Assembly (NCBI RefSeq): GCF_015209745.1 | Contig: NZ_CP063657.1 | Span: 1,798,001 to 1,862,000, forward strand | Length of the DNA: 64,000 nucleotides | DNA from: Lysobacter avium | Lineage (GTDB): Bacteria > Pseudomonadota > Gammaproteobacteria > Xanthomonadales > Xanthomonadaceae | Direction of reading: 5' to 3' | Part shown: one piece after another, positions 26,047 through 34,228 of the stretch | How positions within the stretch are numbered: position 1 is the first letter of the stretch | Layout of the letters: the number at the start of each line of letters is the position of its first letter | Notes under the pieces: model-generated | What the model was told of the DNA's origin: nothing | Seen by the model: only the letters and a program-made list of their open reading frames with translations | Databases searched by the model: none | Translations under genes and position numbers: made by a program

Positions 26047-26432
26047 AAAGACCCGGAGCGTTCCCTGTAACCGCGCTGCGAGTATTGGTGTGACGGCACC
26101 GGATATTCCGGACCGTGTCGGCGCGACGAAAGACGTGCGGGATATTCGCACCGGACCACGCCTTTGGGCGGGGGGTCTTGGCCGATTGGCCAACCCGTGC
26201 GAGGGCATACCTGGGAAACGTGACCCTTGCGGGCAGGCAGCCGTGCGCTGAACAGGCGAATCTTACGTGATGCATCCCGATCGCGCCACTGTGCCCAAGT
26301 CCTCGTTCAGATACGCGTCCCATGACCTCTGACACGCCTCCGCGATGCGCGTTGGGTCTACTGTCCACACTGATCGGCTTCGACGCACTGTTCTCGGGGC
26401 CGCCCTTTCCAATGCCAACGCCGGAGCCTTAC
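26047..26432. other. Divergent intergenic region, rhlE / M13 peptidase
   Basis: A gene-free stretch of nearly 390 bases that must hold both promoters. Two similar segments, CACCGGATATTCCGGAC (26098-26114) and GGATATTCGCACCGGAC (26140-26156), share the words GGATATTC and CACCGGA. I cannot assign clear -10/-35 elements. Confidence 0.5.
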
Positions 26433-28559
26433 GTGAGCCAGACCAGATCGAACGCCTTCAAACCCCGCGTGCTTTTGTTGAGCCTCGCCATCGCGACCGC
26501 GGTGTCCGCCTGCTCCAAGGACGCCGCGCAGGACGCGGACCGCGCCGCGACCAGCGCCACCGATGCACCCGCCGTCGCGACATTGACGCTGGACGAGAGC
26601 GCGCTTCCACCCGTCAACCGTTTCCAGATCTCCGATCTCGACAAGTCCCAGGACGCGTGCGTCGATTTTGGCAGCTACGTCAACGGCACCTGGCTGGCGG
26701 CCAACCCGATTCCTGGCGACCGCACCAGCTGGGGCGCGTTCGAGATGCTGTCAGAGCGCTCCATTGCCGCCCAGCGCCAGCTCGCCGAGCAGGCCGCGGC
26801 CGACACGAACGCGACCGGCGTGGAAGCGATCGTCGGCAACTTCTGGGCCACCGGCATGGACGAGGAGAAGATCAACGCCCAGGGCATCAAGCCGATCCAG
26901 TCGCGCCTGGATGCCATCGCCGCCCTGGATGACCAGCAGAAGATCGCCGACTACCTGCGCACCAGCGCGGCGGAAGGTGAGAACTTCCTGTTCGGCTTTG
27001 GCGCCGAGGCCGACTTCAAGGCCTCCGACATGAACATCGCCTACGCCGCGCAGGGTGGCCTCGGCCTGCCGGACAAGACCTATTACGTCGACGCCGACAA
27101 GGCCGACAAGCTTGCCGCCTACCAGGCCCACGTCGCCAAGGTGCTCGAGCTGTCGGGCACCGATGCCGCCCAGGCCGCGGAGCAGGCCAAGCAGGTGGTC
27201 GCCTTCGAGACGCGCCTGGCCAAGGCATCCAAGTCCAGCGAGGAGATGTCGCGCGACGTCTCGCTGTTCTACAACCCGATGTCACCGGCGGACGCCGACA
27301 AGCTGACGCCCAATTTCCCGTGGACGACGTTCTTCGAGTCGCAGGGCGTGGCGACACCGAAGATGTTCTCCCTGGCCATTCCGGCGTTCCATGAGGAAGT
27401 CAGCAAGATGCTGGCCGACGTGCCGGCCGACCAGTGGCAGGCCTACCTGCGCTTCCACACCGTGGACGGCGCGTCGCCCTACCTGTCCGACGCGTTCGTG
27501 CAGGAGAATTTCAACTTCTACAGCAAGGCCATGCGCGGCCAGGCCGAGATGAAGGAGCGCGCCAAGCGCGTGCTCGATACCATCGAGAACGAGACCGGCG
27601 AGGCGCTGGGCCAGCTCTACGTGAAGGTGGCGTTCCCGGAAGAGTCCAAGGCGCAGATGGAGCGCCTGGTGGGCAACCTCAGCGACGCGCTGAAGGTCCA
27701 CCTGGAAGGGCTGGACTGGATGAGCGACGAGACCAAAGCCAAGGCGATGGAAAAGTGGGCGAGCTTCACCCCGAAGATCGGCTTCCCCGAGAAGTGGCGT
27801 GACTGGAGCGGCCTGAACACCAGCCGCGACAGCTACATCGAAAACGTCATGGCGGCCAACGAGTTCAACTACAAGTGGAACCTGTCCAAGATCGGCAAGC
27901 CCGTGGACAAGACCGAATGGGGCATGAGCCCGCAAACGGTGAACGCCTACTACAACCCGCTGGCCAACGAGATCGTGTTCCCGGCCGCGATCCTGCAGCC
28001 GCCCTTCTTTGATCCCAACGCCACCGACGAGATGAACTACGGCGGCATCGGCGCGGTGATCGGCCACGAGATGATCCACGGCTATGACGACCAGGGCAGC
28101 CGCTTCGGACCGACCGGCAACATGGAGGACTGGTGGACGCCCGCCGACAGCAAGGGCTTCCAGGGCCGCACGGACAAGCTGATCGCCCAGTTCGACGGCT
28201 ATGAGGCCATGCCGGGCAAGCACGTCAACGGCAAGCTGACCCTGGGCGAGAACATCGCCGACCTGGGCGGCCTGGCCGTCGCCTACGACGCGATGAAGAA
28301 GGCCACCGAGGGCAAGGACGACCCGATGACCGACGGGATGACGCGCGACCAGCGCTTCTTCGCCAACTGGGCAACCGTGTGGCGCCGCAACTTCACCGAC
28401 GACGAGCTCAAGGTCCGCCTGGCCACCGACCCGCACGCGCCGGCGAACTTCCGCGCGATCGGTGCGCCGTCGAACATGCCGCAGTTCGCGGCGGCGTTCG
28501 AGTGCAAGCCGGGCCAGCCGATGGTCCGCGCCAAGGACCAGCAGGTGGTGATCTGGTAG
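26433..28559 (+). CDS. pepO: M13 family zinc metallopeptidase (PepO/neprilysin-like), lipoprotein
   Basis: 708 residues. The N-terminal signal ends in a lipobox (AVSAC followed by SK), so it is an envelope lipoprotein. The M13 fold is complete: CVDFGSYVNGTWLAANPIP near the N-terminus, NAYYNPLANEIVFPAAILQP, the zinc site VIGHEMIHGYDDQG, the second-ligand motif ENIADLGGLAVAYDA, and the closing CKPGQPMV...VVIW. It cuts oligopeptides in the periplasm. I chose GTG 26433 because GGAG lies six bases upstream and the signal peptide then has a normal length; ATG 26412 and ATG 26322 are in-frame alternatives. A terminator follows the stop by about 50 bases, so it is a single-gene unit. Confidence 0.93.
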   Translation: MSQTRSNAFKPRVLLLSLAIATAVSACSKDAAQDADRAATSATDAPAVATLTLDESALPPVNRFQISDLDKSQDACVDFGSYVNGTWLAANPIPGDRTSWGAFEMLSERSIAAQRQLAEQAAADTNATGVEAIVGNFWATGMDEEKINAQGIKPIQSRLDAIAALDDQQKIADYLRTSAAEGENFLFGFGAEADFKASDMNIAYAAQGGLGLPDKTYYVDADKADKLAAYQAHVAKVLELSGTDAAQAAEQAKQVVAFETRLAKASKSSEEMSRDVSLFYNPMSPADADKLTPNFPWTTFFESQGVATPKMFSLAIPAFHEEVSKMLADVPADQWQAYLRFHTVDGASPYLSDAFVQENFNFYSKAMRGQAEMKERAKRVLDTIENETGEALGQLYVKVAFPEESKAQMERLVGNLSDALKVHLEGLDWMSDETKAKAMEKWASFTPKIGFPEKWRDWSGLNTSRDSYIENVMAANEFNYKWNLSKIGKPVDKTEWGMSPQTVNAYYNPLANEIVFPAAILQPPFFDPNATDEMNYGGIGAVIGHEMIHGYDDQGSRFGPTGNMEDWWTPADSKGFQGRTDKLIAQFDGYEAMPGKHVNGKLTLGENIADLGGLAVAYDAMKKATEGKDDPMTDGMTRDQRFFANWATVWRRNFTDDELKVRLATDPHAPANFRAIGAPSNMPQFAAAFECKPGQPMVRAKDQQVVIW

Positions 28560-28608
28560 TCGCCTTCAGATCCTGCTGACGCATTGACGGGCTGCGCTCA
28601 GGCCCCAA

Positions 28609-28638
28609 AAGGCCCGGAATCGTATCCGGGCCTTTTTT
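28609..28638 (+). terminator. Rho-independent terminator after the M13 peptidase
   Basis: AAGGCCCGGA pairs with TCCGGGCCTT (28609-28634) and the stem runs directly into a stretch of T (to 28638). Confidence 0.93.
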
Positions 28639-28756
28639 GCACTCTGTCGGGGCGCTGGCGATCGCGCGGCACCGGATCGACCTCCCCCCAGCTGCTGCGG
28701 GAGATGACCGCCCCACCCGGCTGCGCTACCGTGGTCGGCCGCCTTGCCCGCTTGCC

Positions 28757-30094
28757 ATGATCGCCACCGCACCCGACCACGTCCTCACGCCCAGCCAGCT
28801 CAACACCCTGGCGCGCGACCTGCTGGAGGGCGCATTTCCGTTGGTATGGATCGAGGCGGAGCTGGGCAATGTGGCCCGCCCGTCGTCGGGGCACCTGTAC
28901 TTCACGCTGAAGGACTCGCGCGCGCAGGTGCGTTGCGCGATGTTCAAGCCCAAGAGCACGTGGCTGAAGTTCATCCCCCGTGAGGGCATGAAGGTGCTCG
29001 CGCGCGGGCGACTGACGCTGTACGAGGCTCGCGGCGAATACCAGATGGTCCTGGACCACATGGAGGAGGCCGGTGAAGGCGCGCTGCGGAGGGCGTTCGA
29101 AGAACTCAAGGCCCGCCTGCAGGCCGAAGGCCTGTTCGAGCAGGCGCGCAAGCGCGCCCTGCCGCCCTACCCCGCGCGGATCGGCATCATCACCTCGCCC
29201 AGCGGCGCGGCGGTCCGCGACGTGGTGAGTGTGCTGGCGCGCCGCTTCCCGCTGGTCCAGGCCGAGGTGCTGCCGGTGCAGGTGCAGGGCAATGCGGCTG
29301 CCGGGCAGATAACCGCAATGCTGCAGCGCGCGGCCGCCTCGGGTCGCTACGACATCCTCGTGCTCGCGCGCGGCGGTGGCTCACTGGAGGACCTGTGGGC
29401 GTTCAATGACGAGCAACTGGCGCGAGCGATCGCCGCATGCGCGGTGCCGGTGGTCTCCGCGGTCGGCCATGAAACCGACTTCAGCCTGTCCGATTTCGTC
29501 GCCGACGTGCGCGCGCCGACACCCTCGGTCGCGGCCGAGCTGCTGGTGCCCTCACGCGAGGACGTCACCCGCCATCTGCAGGCACTGGAAGCGCGGCTGG
29601 GCAGCCTCCAGTCGCTGCACCTGCGCCATGCGATGCAGCGGACCGACCGCGCCGCGCTGCGTCTGAACGCGATGCGGCCGCGGGCCCGGCTCGACCTGTT
29701 GCACAGGCGCCAGCTCGAGGCGATTCGGCGACTGGACGACGTCTTGCGCCGCCGTCTGGTCGACGCACGTGTGCGCCTGAGGCATGCCGAAGCGGTCCTG
29801 CGCATGCACCATCCGCAACGACGGATCCAGCAACTGCGCGAGCGTCTGGCAGCACTCTCCACACGTCCGCAGGCGGCGATGGCGCGGCGCATGGCCAACG
29901 ACGCACTCGCACTGCGGGGACTGGCCCGGTCGCTGGAAGCCGTCAGCCCGCTGGCGACGGTGGCCCGCGGCTACGCCATCGTCCGCCATGAGGACGGACG
30001 CGTTGTACGCAGCGTCCTGGATGCGGCTCCCGGGGACGGACTCCAGCTGCAGCTCGGCGATGGCCAGCTGCAGGTGCGCGTGGAGCGCCGCTGA
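28757..30094 (+). CDS. xseA: Exodeoxyribonuclease VII large subunit
   Basis: 444 residues. The N-terminal OB-fold (about 8-105: [20 protein letters not shown]) is followed by the catalytic domain with [52 protein letters not shown] and [11 protein letters not shown], then a long helical region and a short C-terminal VARGYAIV segment. With XseB it degrades single-stranded DNA from both ends. xseB is not in the window, as is common when the subunits are unlinked. I chose the ATG at 28757; the upstream in-frame ATG at 28637 would start at the preceding terminator. Confidence 0.96.
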   Translation: MIATAPDHVLTPSQLNTLARDLLEGAFPLVWIEAELGNVARPSSGHLYFTLKDSRAQVRCAMFKPKSTWLKFIPREGMKVLARGRLTLYEARGEYQMVLDHMEEAGEGALRRAFEELKARLQAEGLFEQARKRALPPYPARIGIITSPSGAAVRDVVSVLARRFPLVQAEVLPVQVQGNAAAGQITAMLQRAAASGRYDILVLARGGGSLEDLWAFNDEQLARAIAACAVPVVSAVGHETDFSLSDFVADVRAPTPSVAAELLVPSREDVTRHLQALEARLGSLQSLHLRHAMQRTDRAALRLNAMRPRARLDLLHRRQLEAIRRLDDVLRRRLVDARVRLRHAEAVLRMHHPQRRIQQLRERLAALSTRPQAAMARRMANDALALRGLARSLEAVSPLATVARGYAIVRHEDGRVVRSVLDAAPGDGLQLQLGDGQLQVRVERR

Positions 30095-30113
30095 ATTCTG
30101 GGTCAGGCGGCGG

Positions 30114-30620
30114 TTACTGTCCGCCGACCGCCGTCTTCAACGCCGCCAGGAGTTGTGCGGCCGATGCTTCGCTGGCCGGTGTGGCGCGCGGATTGAGGGT
30201 GGAGACCGTCGAACCGGCGGCAGCGCTGTTGACCCGGACGAGGAAGTTCGCACCCTGGTAGCTAAGGTCGAACACACCCAGGGTTTTTGCGCGGTTTTCG
30301 ATGGTGACACCGCCAACGGCGGCCAGGGCCTTGTCGATTCGATCAAAGGCGGTGTCGCGATCCTCGCTCATGCTGAAGCCGGCACTGGATGCGGACCTGG
30401 CGCTACTCACCGTCTCCGACGCGGTGACCGGGCCCGCTGGCGCCGCGCCGGTCGCGCTCTCGCCCGCCAGGACGAGATCCGGCGGCACCTCCAGTGGACG
30501 CGTCTGCGCGGTGTAGAGCGAATTGTCCTTGCGCATCCAGCTGCAGCCCGACATCGCGACCAGACCAACAAGGAGAACGCCGGCAATCGCGGCGCGGGAC
30601 ATCGGAACGGTGGAACGCAT
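30114..30620 (-). CDS. bamC: BamC-like outer-membrane lipoprotein (short form)
   Basis: 168 residues. Signal peptide with lipobox (LVAMSGC followed by SW). The segment after the lipobox, LYTAQTRPLEVPPDL, resembles the unstructured N-terminus by which BamC binds BamD. Next comes a single helix-grip-like domain (DRIDKALAAVGGVTIENRAKTLGVFDLSYQG to the end). E. coli BamC has 344 residues and two such domains, so one domain is missing here. Position directly after dapA (13-base gap) reproduces the E. coli dapA-bamC order, which supports the call. I chose the ATG at 30620 because GGAG lies six bases upstream; a longer frame to 30707 overlaps dapA. Confidence 0.8.
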   Translation of the reverse strand: MRSTVPMSRAAIAGVLLVGLVAMSGCSWMRKDNSLYTAQTRPLEVPPDLVLAGESATGAAPAGPVTASETVSSARSASSAGFSMSEDRDTAFDRIDKALAAVGGVTIENRAKTLGVFDLSYQGANFLVRVNSAAAGSTVSTLNPRATPASEASAAQLLAALKTAVGGQ

Positions 30621-30633
30621 GGGAATCTCCAGG

Positions 30634-31539
30634 TCAGCCAGCGACGTGAGCGTCACAGGCAAGTTCAAGTTCACGGATCGCGGCGGCAACCGCAACGGCC
30701 GCATCATGGTGGGCTGCGGACAGCGGCAGCAAGGGCAGGCGCAGGCCGGCGCCGATCTGCTGGCGCGCGAGCAGCGCCTTCACCGGAATCGGATTGGATT
30801 CGACGCAGAGGAAAGCATAAATGTCCGCCATGCGCTCGCTCCAGCCCGTCGCAGCTGCCCCTTTGCCATTGCGGGCGAGTTCGCACAGGCGCCGGAATGA
30901 GCGCGGAAGGACATTGGACGCGACCGAGATCACGCCGTCGGCGCCGGCGAGTATCGCCCGGCAGGCTGTCGCGTCATCACCGGTGAGCACGGCGAAATCG
31001 TCGGCCCGCAACGCCAGCAACTCCTGCATCCGCTGTGGCTCGCTGCACGCTTCCTTTATTCCGACGATCCGCGGGTGCCCGGCAAGCTGGGCGACCGTGG
31101 CGGGCAACATGTCCACGCCGGTGCGGCCGGGGACGTTGTAGAGCAGGATCGGCAACGCGCCGTCGTCGGCGATCGCGCGGTAATGCGCGACCAGGCCCGG
31201 CTGGGTGGGGCGCACATACGCAGGGGTGACCACCAGCGCCGCATCGGCGCCCAGCGCCGCGGCACGGCGCGTCTGCTCGATGGTCCTGGCGGTGGCGGAC
31301 TGGCCCGTTCCGACGATCACCGGCACCCGCCCACCGACGCGCTCGACCGCCATGCGCAGCAGCACGTCGAACTCGGAATCAAACAGCGCCGCCGCCTCGC
31401 CGGTCGAACCGGCGACCACCATCGCCTCGGTACCGCCCTCCAGTTGCAGGTCGATGAAGCGGACCCACGCATCCAGGTCCAGCTCGCCGTCGACGTCGAA
31501 TGGGGTTGCCAGTGCGGTGATGCTGCCGGAAAGTCGCAA
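30634..31539 (-). CDS. dapA: 4-hydroxy-tetrahydrodipicolinate synthase
   Basis: Condenses pyruvate with aspartate semialdehyde, the first step toward lysine and diaminopimelate. 301 residues. TIM-barrel motifs include GSTGEAAAL (pyruvate site), [11 protein letters not shown] (catalytic Tyr and Arg region) and GIKEA (Schiff-base Lys). Length and order match the family. It is transcribed leftward with the BamC-like gene and divergently from gcvR. Confidence 0.95.
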   Translation of the reverse strand: MRLSGSITALATPFDVDGELDLDAWVRFIDLQLEGGTEAMVVAGSTGEAAALFDSEFDVLLRMAVERVGGRVPVIVGTGQSATARTIEQTRRAAALGADAALVVTPAYVRPTQPGLVAHYRAIADDGALPILLYNVPGRTGVDMLPATVAQLAGHPRIVGIKEACSEPQRMQELLALRADDFAVLTGDDATACRAILAGADGVISVASNVLPRSFRRLCELARNGKGAAATGWSERMADIYAFLCVESNPIPVKALLARQQIGAGLRLPLLPLSAAHHDAAVAVAAAIRELELACDAHVAG

Positions 31540-31605
31540 GTCGGGGGCCTTGAACGGTGGAGTGCTGGGGCGTGGGCGATGGCGCGGATGACGTGCCGAT
31601 GTTAC

Positions 31606-31635
31606 TTGCGGCGCGAAAGCACGGGCAAGTATGCT
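31606..31635 (+). promoter_or_regulatory. Candidate promoter for gcvR-bcp-phoH
   Basis: TTGCGG (31606-31611), an 18-base spacer and TATGCT (31630-31635), about 100 bases before the gcvR start. Confidence 0.5.
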
Positions 31636-31640
31636 GCCTG

Positions 31641-31683
31641 CAGCCCCGCTCCGCTCGCGGAACGCGGTTCAGCTCCGGGGGCT
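31641..31683 (+). promoter_or_regulatory. Leader hairpin upstream of gcvR
   Basis: CAGCCCC (31641-31647) pairs with GGGGCTG (31677-31683), with smaller GC-rich pairs possible inside. It lies in the predicted gcvR leader, about 50 bases before the start. There is no T-run, so it is not a simple terminator. Confidence 0.4.
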
Positions 31684-31734
31684 GTGCGCTTGCACACCGG
31701 ATCGGAGCCAGTCCCCACATTTGCAGGCGAAGCC

Positions 31735-32295
31735 TTGACCGATCCAACTCCGCGGCCGTCGCCGAATGAAAACCACCTCCTGATCAACGCCTATTCGACG
31801 CATCCGGACTCTCCCTTGTTGCCGGTCTCGCGGCGGATCACTGAAAGCGGCTGCAACCTCGTCGATGCCCGCCTGTCCACGGTCGGCCGCGATGTCTCGG
31901 TTACGGCGCTGGCGATGGGCTCCTGGGACGCGATCGCCAAGCTGGAGGCCATGCTGACCCGGCTGGAGCGCGAGGACAGCATCAAGCTGATCTGGTACCG
32001 CACCGGCGAGAAAGAGGCCCAGTCCGACCTGCTGCCCTACATCGTCGAGGTGGTGGCGGCCGACAAGCCGGGCATCACCTTCCAGCTGGCCGATTTCTTC
32101 GACCGCCAGGGCATCAGCATCGAAAGCCTGCACTGCACCCGCTACCGGGCGATGCAAACCGGCGCGGACATGTTCTCCGCGCAGATCACCATCGGGGTGC
32201 CGGCCAGCATGCATATCGCCGCGCTGCGCGATGACTTCCTGGAGTTCTGCGACCACCTCAACCTGGATGCGATCCTGGACCCGATGAAGTTCTGA
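31735..32295 (+). CDS. gcvR: Glycine cleavage system regulator GcvR, two ACT domains
   Basis: 186 residues with two ACT-type domains: HLLINAYSTHPDSPLLPVSR for the first and YIVEVVAADKPGITFQLADF for the second, the latter with the FFDRQGISIESLHC loop. In E. coli GcvR senses glycine and restrains the activator GcvA. I used TTG 31735 because it gives the family N-terminus (start-TDPTPRPSPNENHLL) and there is no ATG nearby in frame; a weak AGGCGA lies just upstream. bcp follows after 12 bases and phoH after that, so the three are likely cotranscribed. Confidence 0.88.
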   Translation: MTDPTPRPSPNENHLLINAYSTHPDSPLLPVSRRITESGCNLVDARLSTVGRDVSVTALAMGSWDAIAKLEAMLTRLEREDSIKLIWYRTGEKEAQSDLLPYIVEVVAADKPGITFQLADFFDRQGISIESLHCTRYRAMQTGADMFSAQITIGVPASMHIAALRDDFLEFCDHLNLDAILDPMKF

Positions 32296-32307
32296 GGAGA
32301 CCCGTTG

Positions 32308-32781
32308 ATGCTCGAAACCGGTGACGCTGTTCCCGCCGATCTTCCGCTGGCCCTGTCCAGCGGCGAAACCACCACCCTCGCCGACTACCGTGGCCAGTGG
32401 CTGGTGCTGTACTTCTACCCCAAGGACCACACGCCGGGCTGCACCACCGAGAGCCGTGACTTCACGGCGCTGCTGCCGCAGTTCGAGGCGGCCGGCGCGC
32501 GCATCCTGGGCGTCTCGCGCGACTCGGTGAAAACCCACCAGAACTTCATCGCCAAGCAGGAACTGGGCTTCGAGCTGGTCAGTGATGCCGACGAGTCCCT
32601 GTGCAACGCCTTCGGCGTCATCCGCGAGAAGACCATGTACGGCCGCAAGGTGATGGGCATCGTGCGCAGCACCTACCTGATCGATCCTGACGGCGCCATC
32701 GCGCACGTCTGGCAACCAGTGAAGGTGCCCGGCCACGCACAGGCCGTGCTGGATGTACTGCTAGCGCATGCCGGCGCCTGA
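32308..32781 (+). CDS. bcp: Peroxiredoxin, Bcp/PrxQ family
   Basis: 157-residue thiol peroxidase that reduces hydrogen peroxide and organic peroxides. The active-site block FYPKDHTPGCTTESRDF holds the peroxidatic Cys45. The position five residues later, where E. coli Bcp has its resolving cysteine, is Arg50. The only other cysteine is Cys99 (SLCNAFGV). It therefore belongs to the Bcp forms without the Cys-x4-Cys pair. A GAGGAGA ribosome site precedes ATG 32308. Confidence 0.94.
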   Translation: MLETGDAVPADLPLALSSGETTTLADYRGQWLVLYFYPKDHTPGCTTESRDFTALLPQFEAAGARILGVSRDSVKTHQNFIAKQELGFELVSDADESLCNAFGVIREKTMYGRKVMGIVRSTYLIDPDGAIAHVWQPVKVPGHAQAVLDVLLAHAGA

Positions 32782-32830
32782 TCCTGACGGCGCGCCACGC
32801 GAACCCCTTTAACGCGCTGCGGAGTTTTCG

Positions 32831-34228
32831 ATGACCGGAAGCAAGCGGATCTATGTGCTGGACACCAACGTGCTGATGCACGACCCGACCGCGCTGTACA
32901 AGTTCCAGGAGCACGACGTCTACCTGCCAATGCAGGTGATCGAGGAGCTGGACGCAGGCAAGAAGGGCACCACCGACGCCAGCCGCAACGCCCGCCAGGT
33001 CAGCCGTTTCCTCAACGAACTGGTCGAGGCGGCAGGCACCGAAAAGATCGCCACCGGCATTCCGCTCACTCCGCCCGGCGGCCTGCAGCTGCGCGGCCAG
33101 ACCAGCGGCGGTTGCCTGCGTTTCCAGACCGACAACTTCGATGCCGGCAAGCGCTTTGGCGCCGTGGTTCCCGACAATGCCATCCTCGGCGCGATCCTCG
33201 CCCTGCAGGAAGCCGAACCGAACGCCAACGTGGTGTTCGTGTCCAAGGACATCAACCTGCGGATCAAGTCGGCGATTGCCGGCATCGTCTCGGAAGACTA
33301 CGAGAACGACCGCGCGCTCGACGATTTCAGCCTGCTGTACACCGGCGCCACCGAGCTGCCCGCGGATTTCTGGCGGCGCCATGGCAAGGACCTGCGCTCA
33401 TGGACGGATCGCGGACATACCTACTACGAGATCAACCGGATCGAGGGCGACAGCTGGTACCCCAACCAGTTCCTGTACCTGCCCGGCGATGACGAGACCG
33501 AGCTGAGGGTGACCTCGGTCGGCGCCGACAGCGTCATCCTGCAGATCGTCGATGACTACCGCCATGTCCAGCACGCCGTCTGGGGCATCACCGCGCGCAA
33601 CCGTGAGCAGAACTTCGCCCTCAACGCGCTGATGGACCCGGAGATCGACTTCGTCACCCTGCTGGGCACCGCCGGCACCGGCAAGACGCTGCTCGCGTTA
33701 GCCGCGGGCCTGGCCCAGACCATGGACCAGCAGCGCTACCGCGAGATCATCATGACCCGCGCCACGGTCAGCGTCGGCGAGGACATCGGCTTCCTGCCCG
33801 GCACCGAGGAGGAGAAGATGACGCCGTGGATGGGCGCGCTCACCGACAACCTGGAAGTGCTGACCCACAACCAGTCCGGCGGCAGCTGGGGCCGCGCGGC
33901 CACCAACGACCTGCTGGCGAGCCGGATCAAGATCCGCGCGCTGAACTTCATGCGCGGACGCACGTTCCTGACCCGCTGGCTGATCCTTGACGAAGCGCAG
34001 AACCTCACGCCCAAGCAGATGAAGACGCTGGTCACCCGCGCCGGCCCCGGCACCAAGATCATCTGCCTGGGCAACGTCGAGCAGATCGACACGCCCTACC
34101 TCACCGAGACCACGTCCGGGCTGACCTACGCGGTCGACCGGTTCAAGGACTGGCCGCACAGTGCGCACGTGACCCTGCGCCGTGGCGAGCGCTCGCGCCT
34201 GGCCGACTACGCCTCAGAGGTGCTCTGA
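32831..34228 (+). CDS. phoH: PhoH family ATPase with N-terminal PIN domain
   Basis: 465 residues. The N-terminal PIN nuclease domain (about 6-145) shows acidic residues in VLDTNVLMHDP, QVIEELD and FVSKDINLRIKS. The C-terminal PhoH ATPase (about 255-460) has Walker A LLGTAGTGKTLLALA, TRATVSVGEDIGFLPG, Walker B WLILDEAQNLTPKQMK and LGNVEQIDTPYL. The PIN-PhoH fusion suggests an ATP-driven ribonuclease/helicase; physiological substrates are not defined. It is likely cotranscribed with gcvR and bcp. Its last 22 bases overlap the end of the convergent SulP gene. Confidence 0.93.
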   Translation: MTGSKRIYVLDTNVLMHDPTALYKFQEHDVYLPMQVIEELDAGKKGTTDASRNARQVSRFLNELVEAAGTEKIATGIPLTPPGGLQLRGQTSGGCLRFQTDNFDAGKRFGAVVPDNAILGAILALQEAEPNANVVFVSKDINLRIKSAIAGIVSEDYENDRALDDFSLLYTGATELPADFWRRHGKDLRSWTDRGHTYYEINRIEGDSWYPNQFLYLPGDDETELRVTSVGADSVILQIVDDYRHVQHAVWGITARNREQNFALNALMDPEIDFVTLLGTAGTGKTLLALAAGLAQTMDQQRYREIIMTRATVSVGEDIGFLPGTEEEKMTPWMGALTDNLEVLTHNQSGGSWGRAATNDLLASRIKIRALNFMRGRTFLTRWLILDEAQNLTPKQMKTLVTRAGPGTKIICLGNVEQIDTPYLTETTSGLTYAVDRFKDWPHSAHVTLRRGERSRLADYASEVL

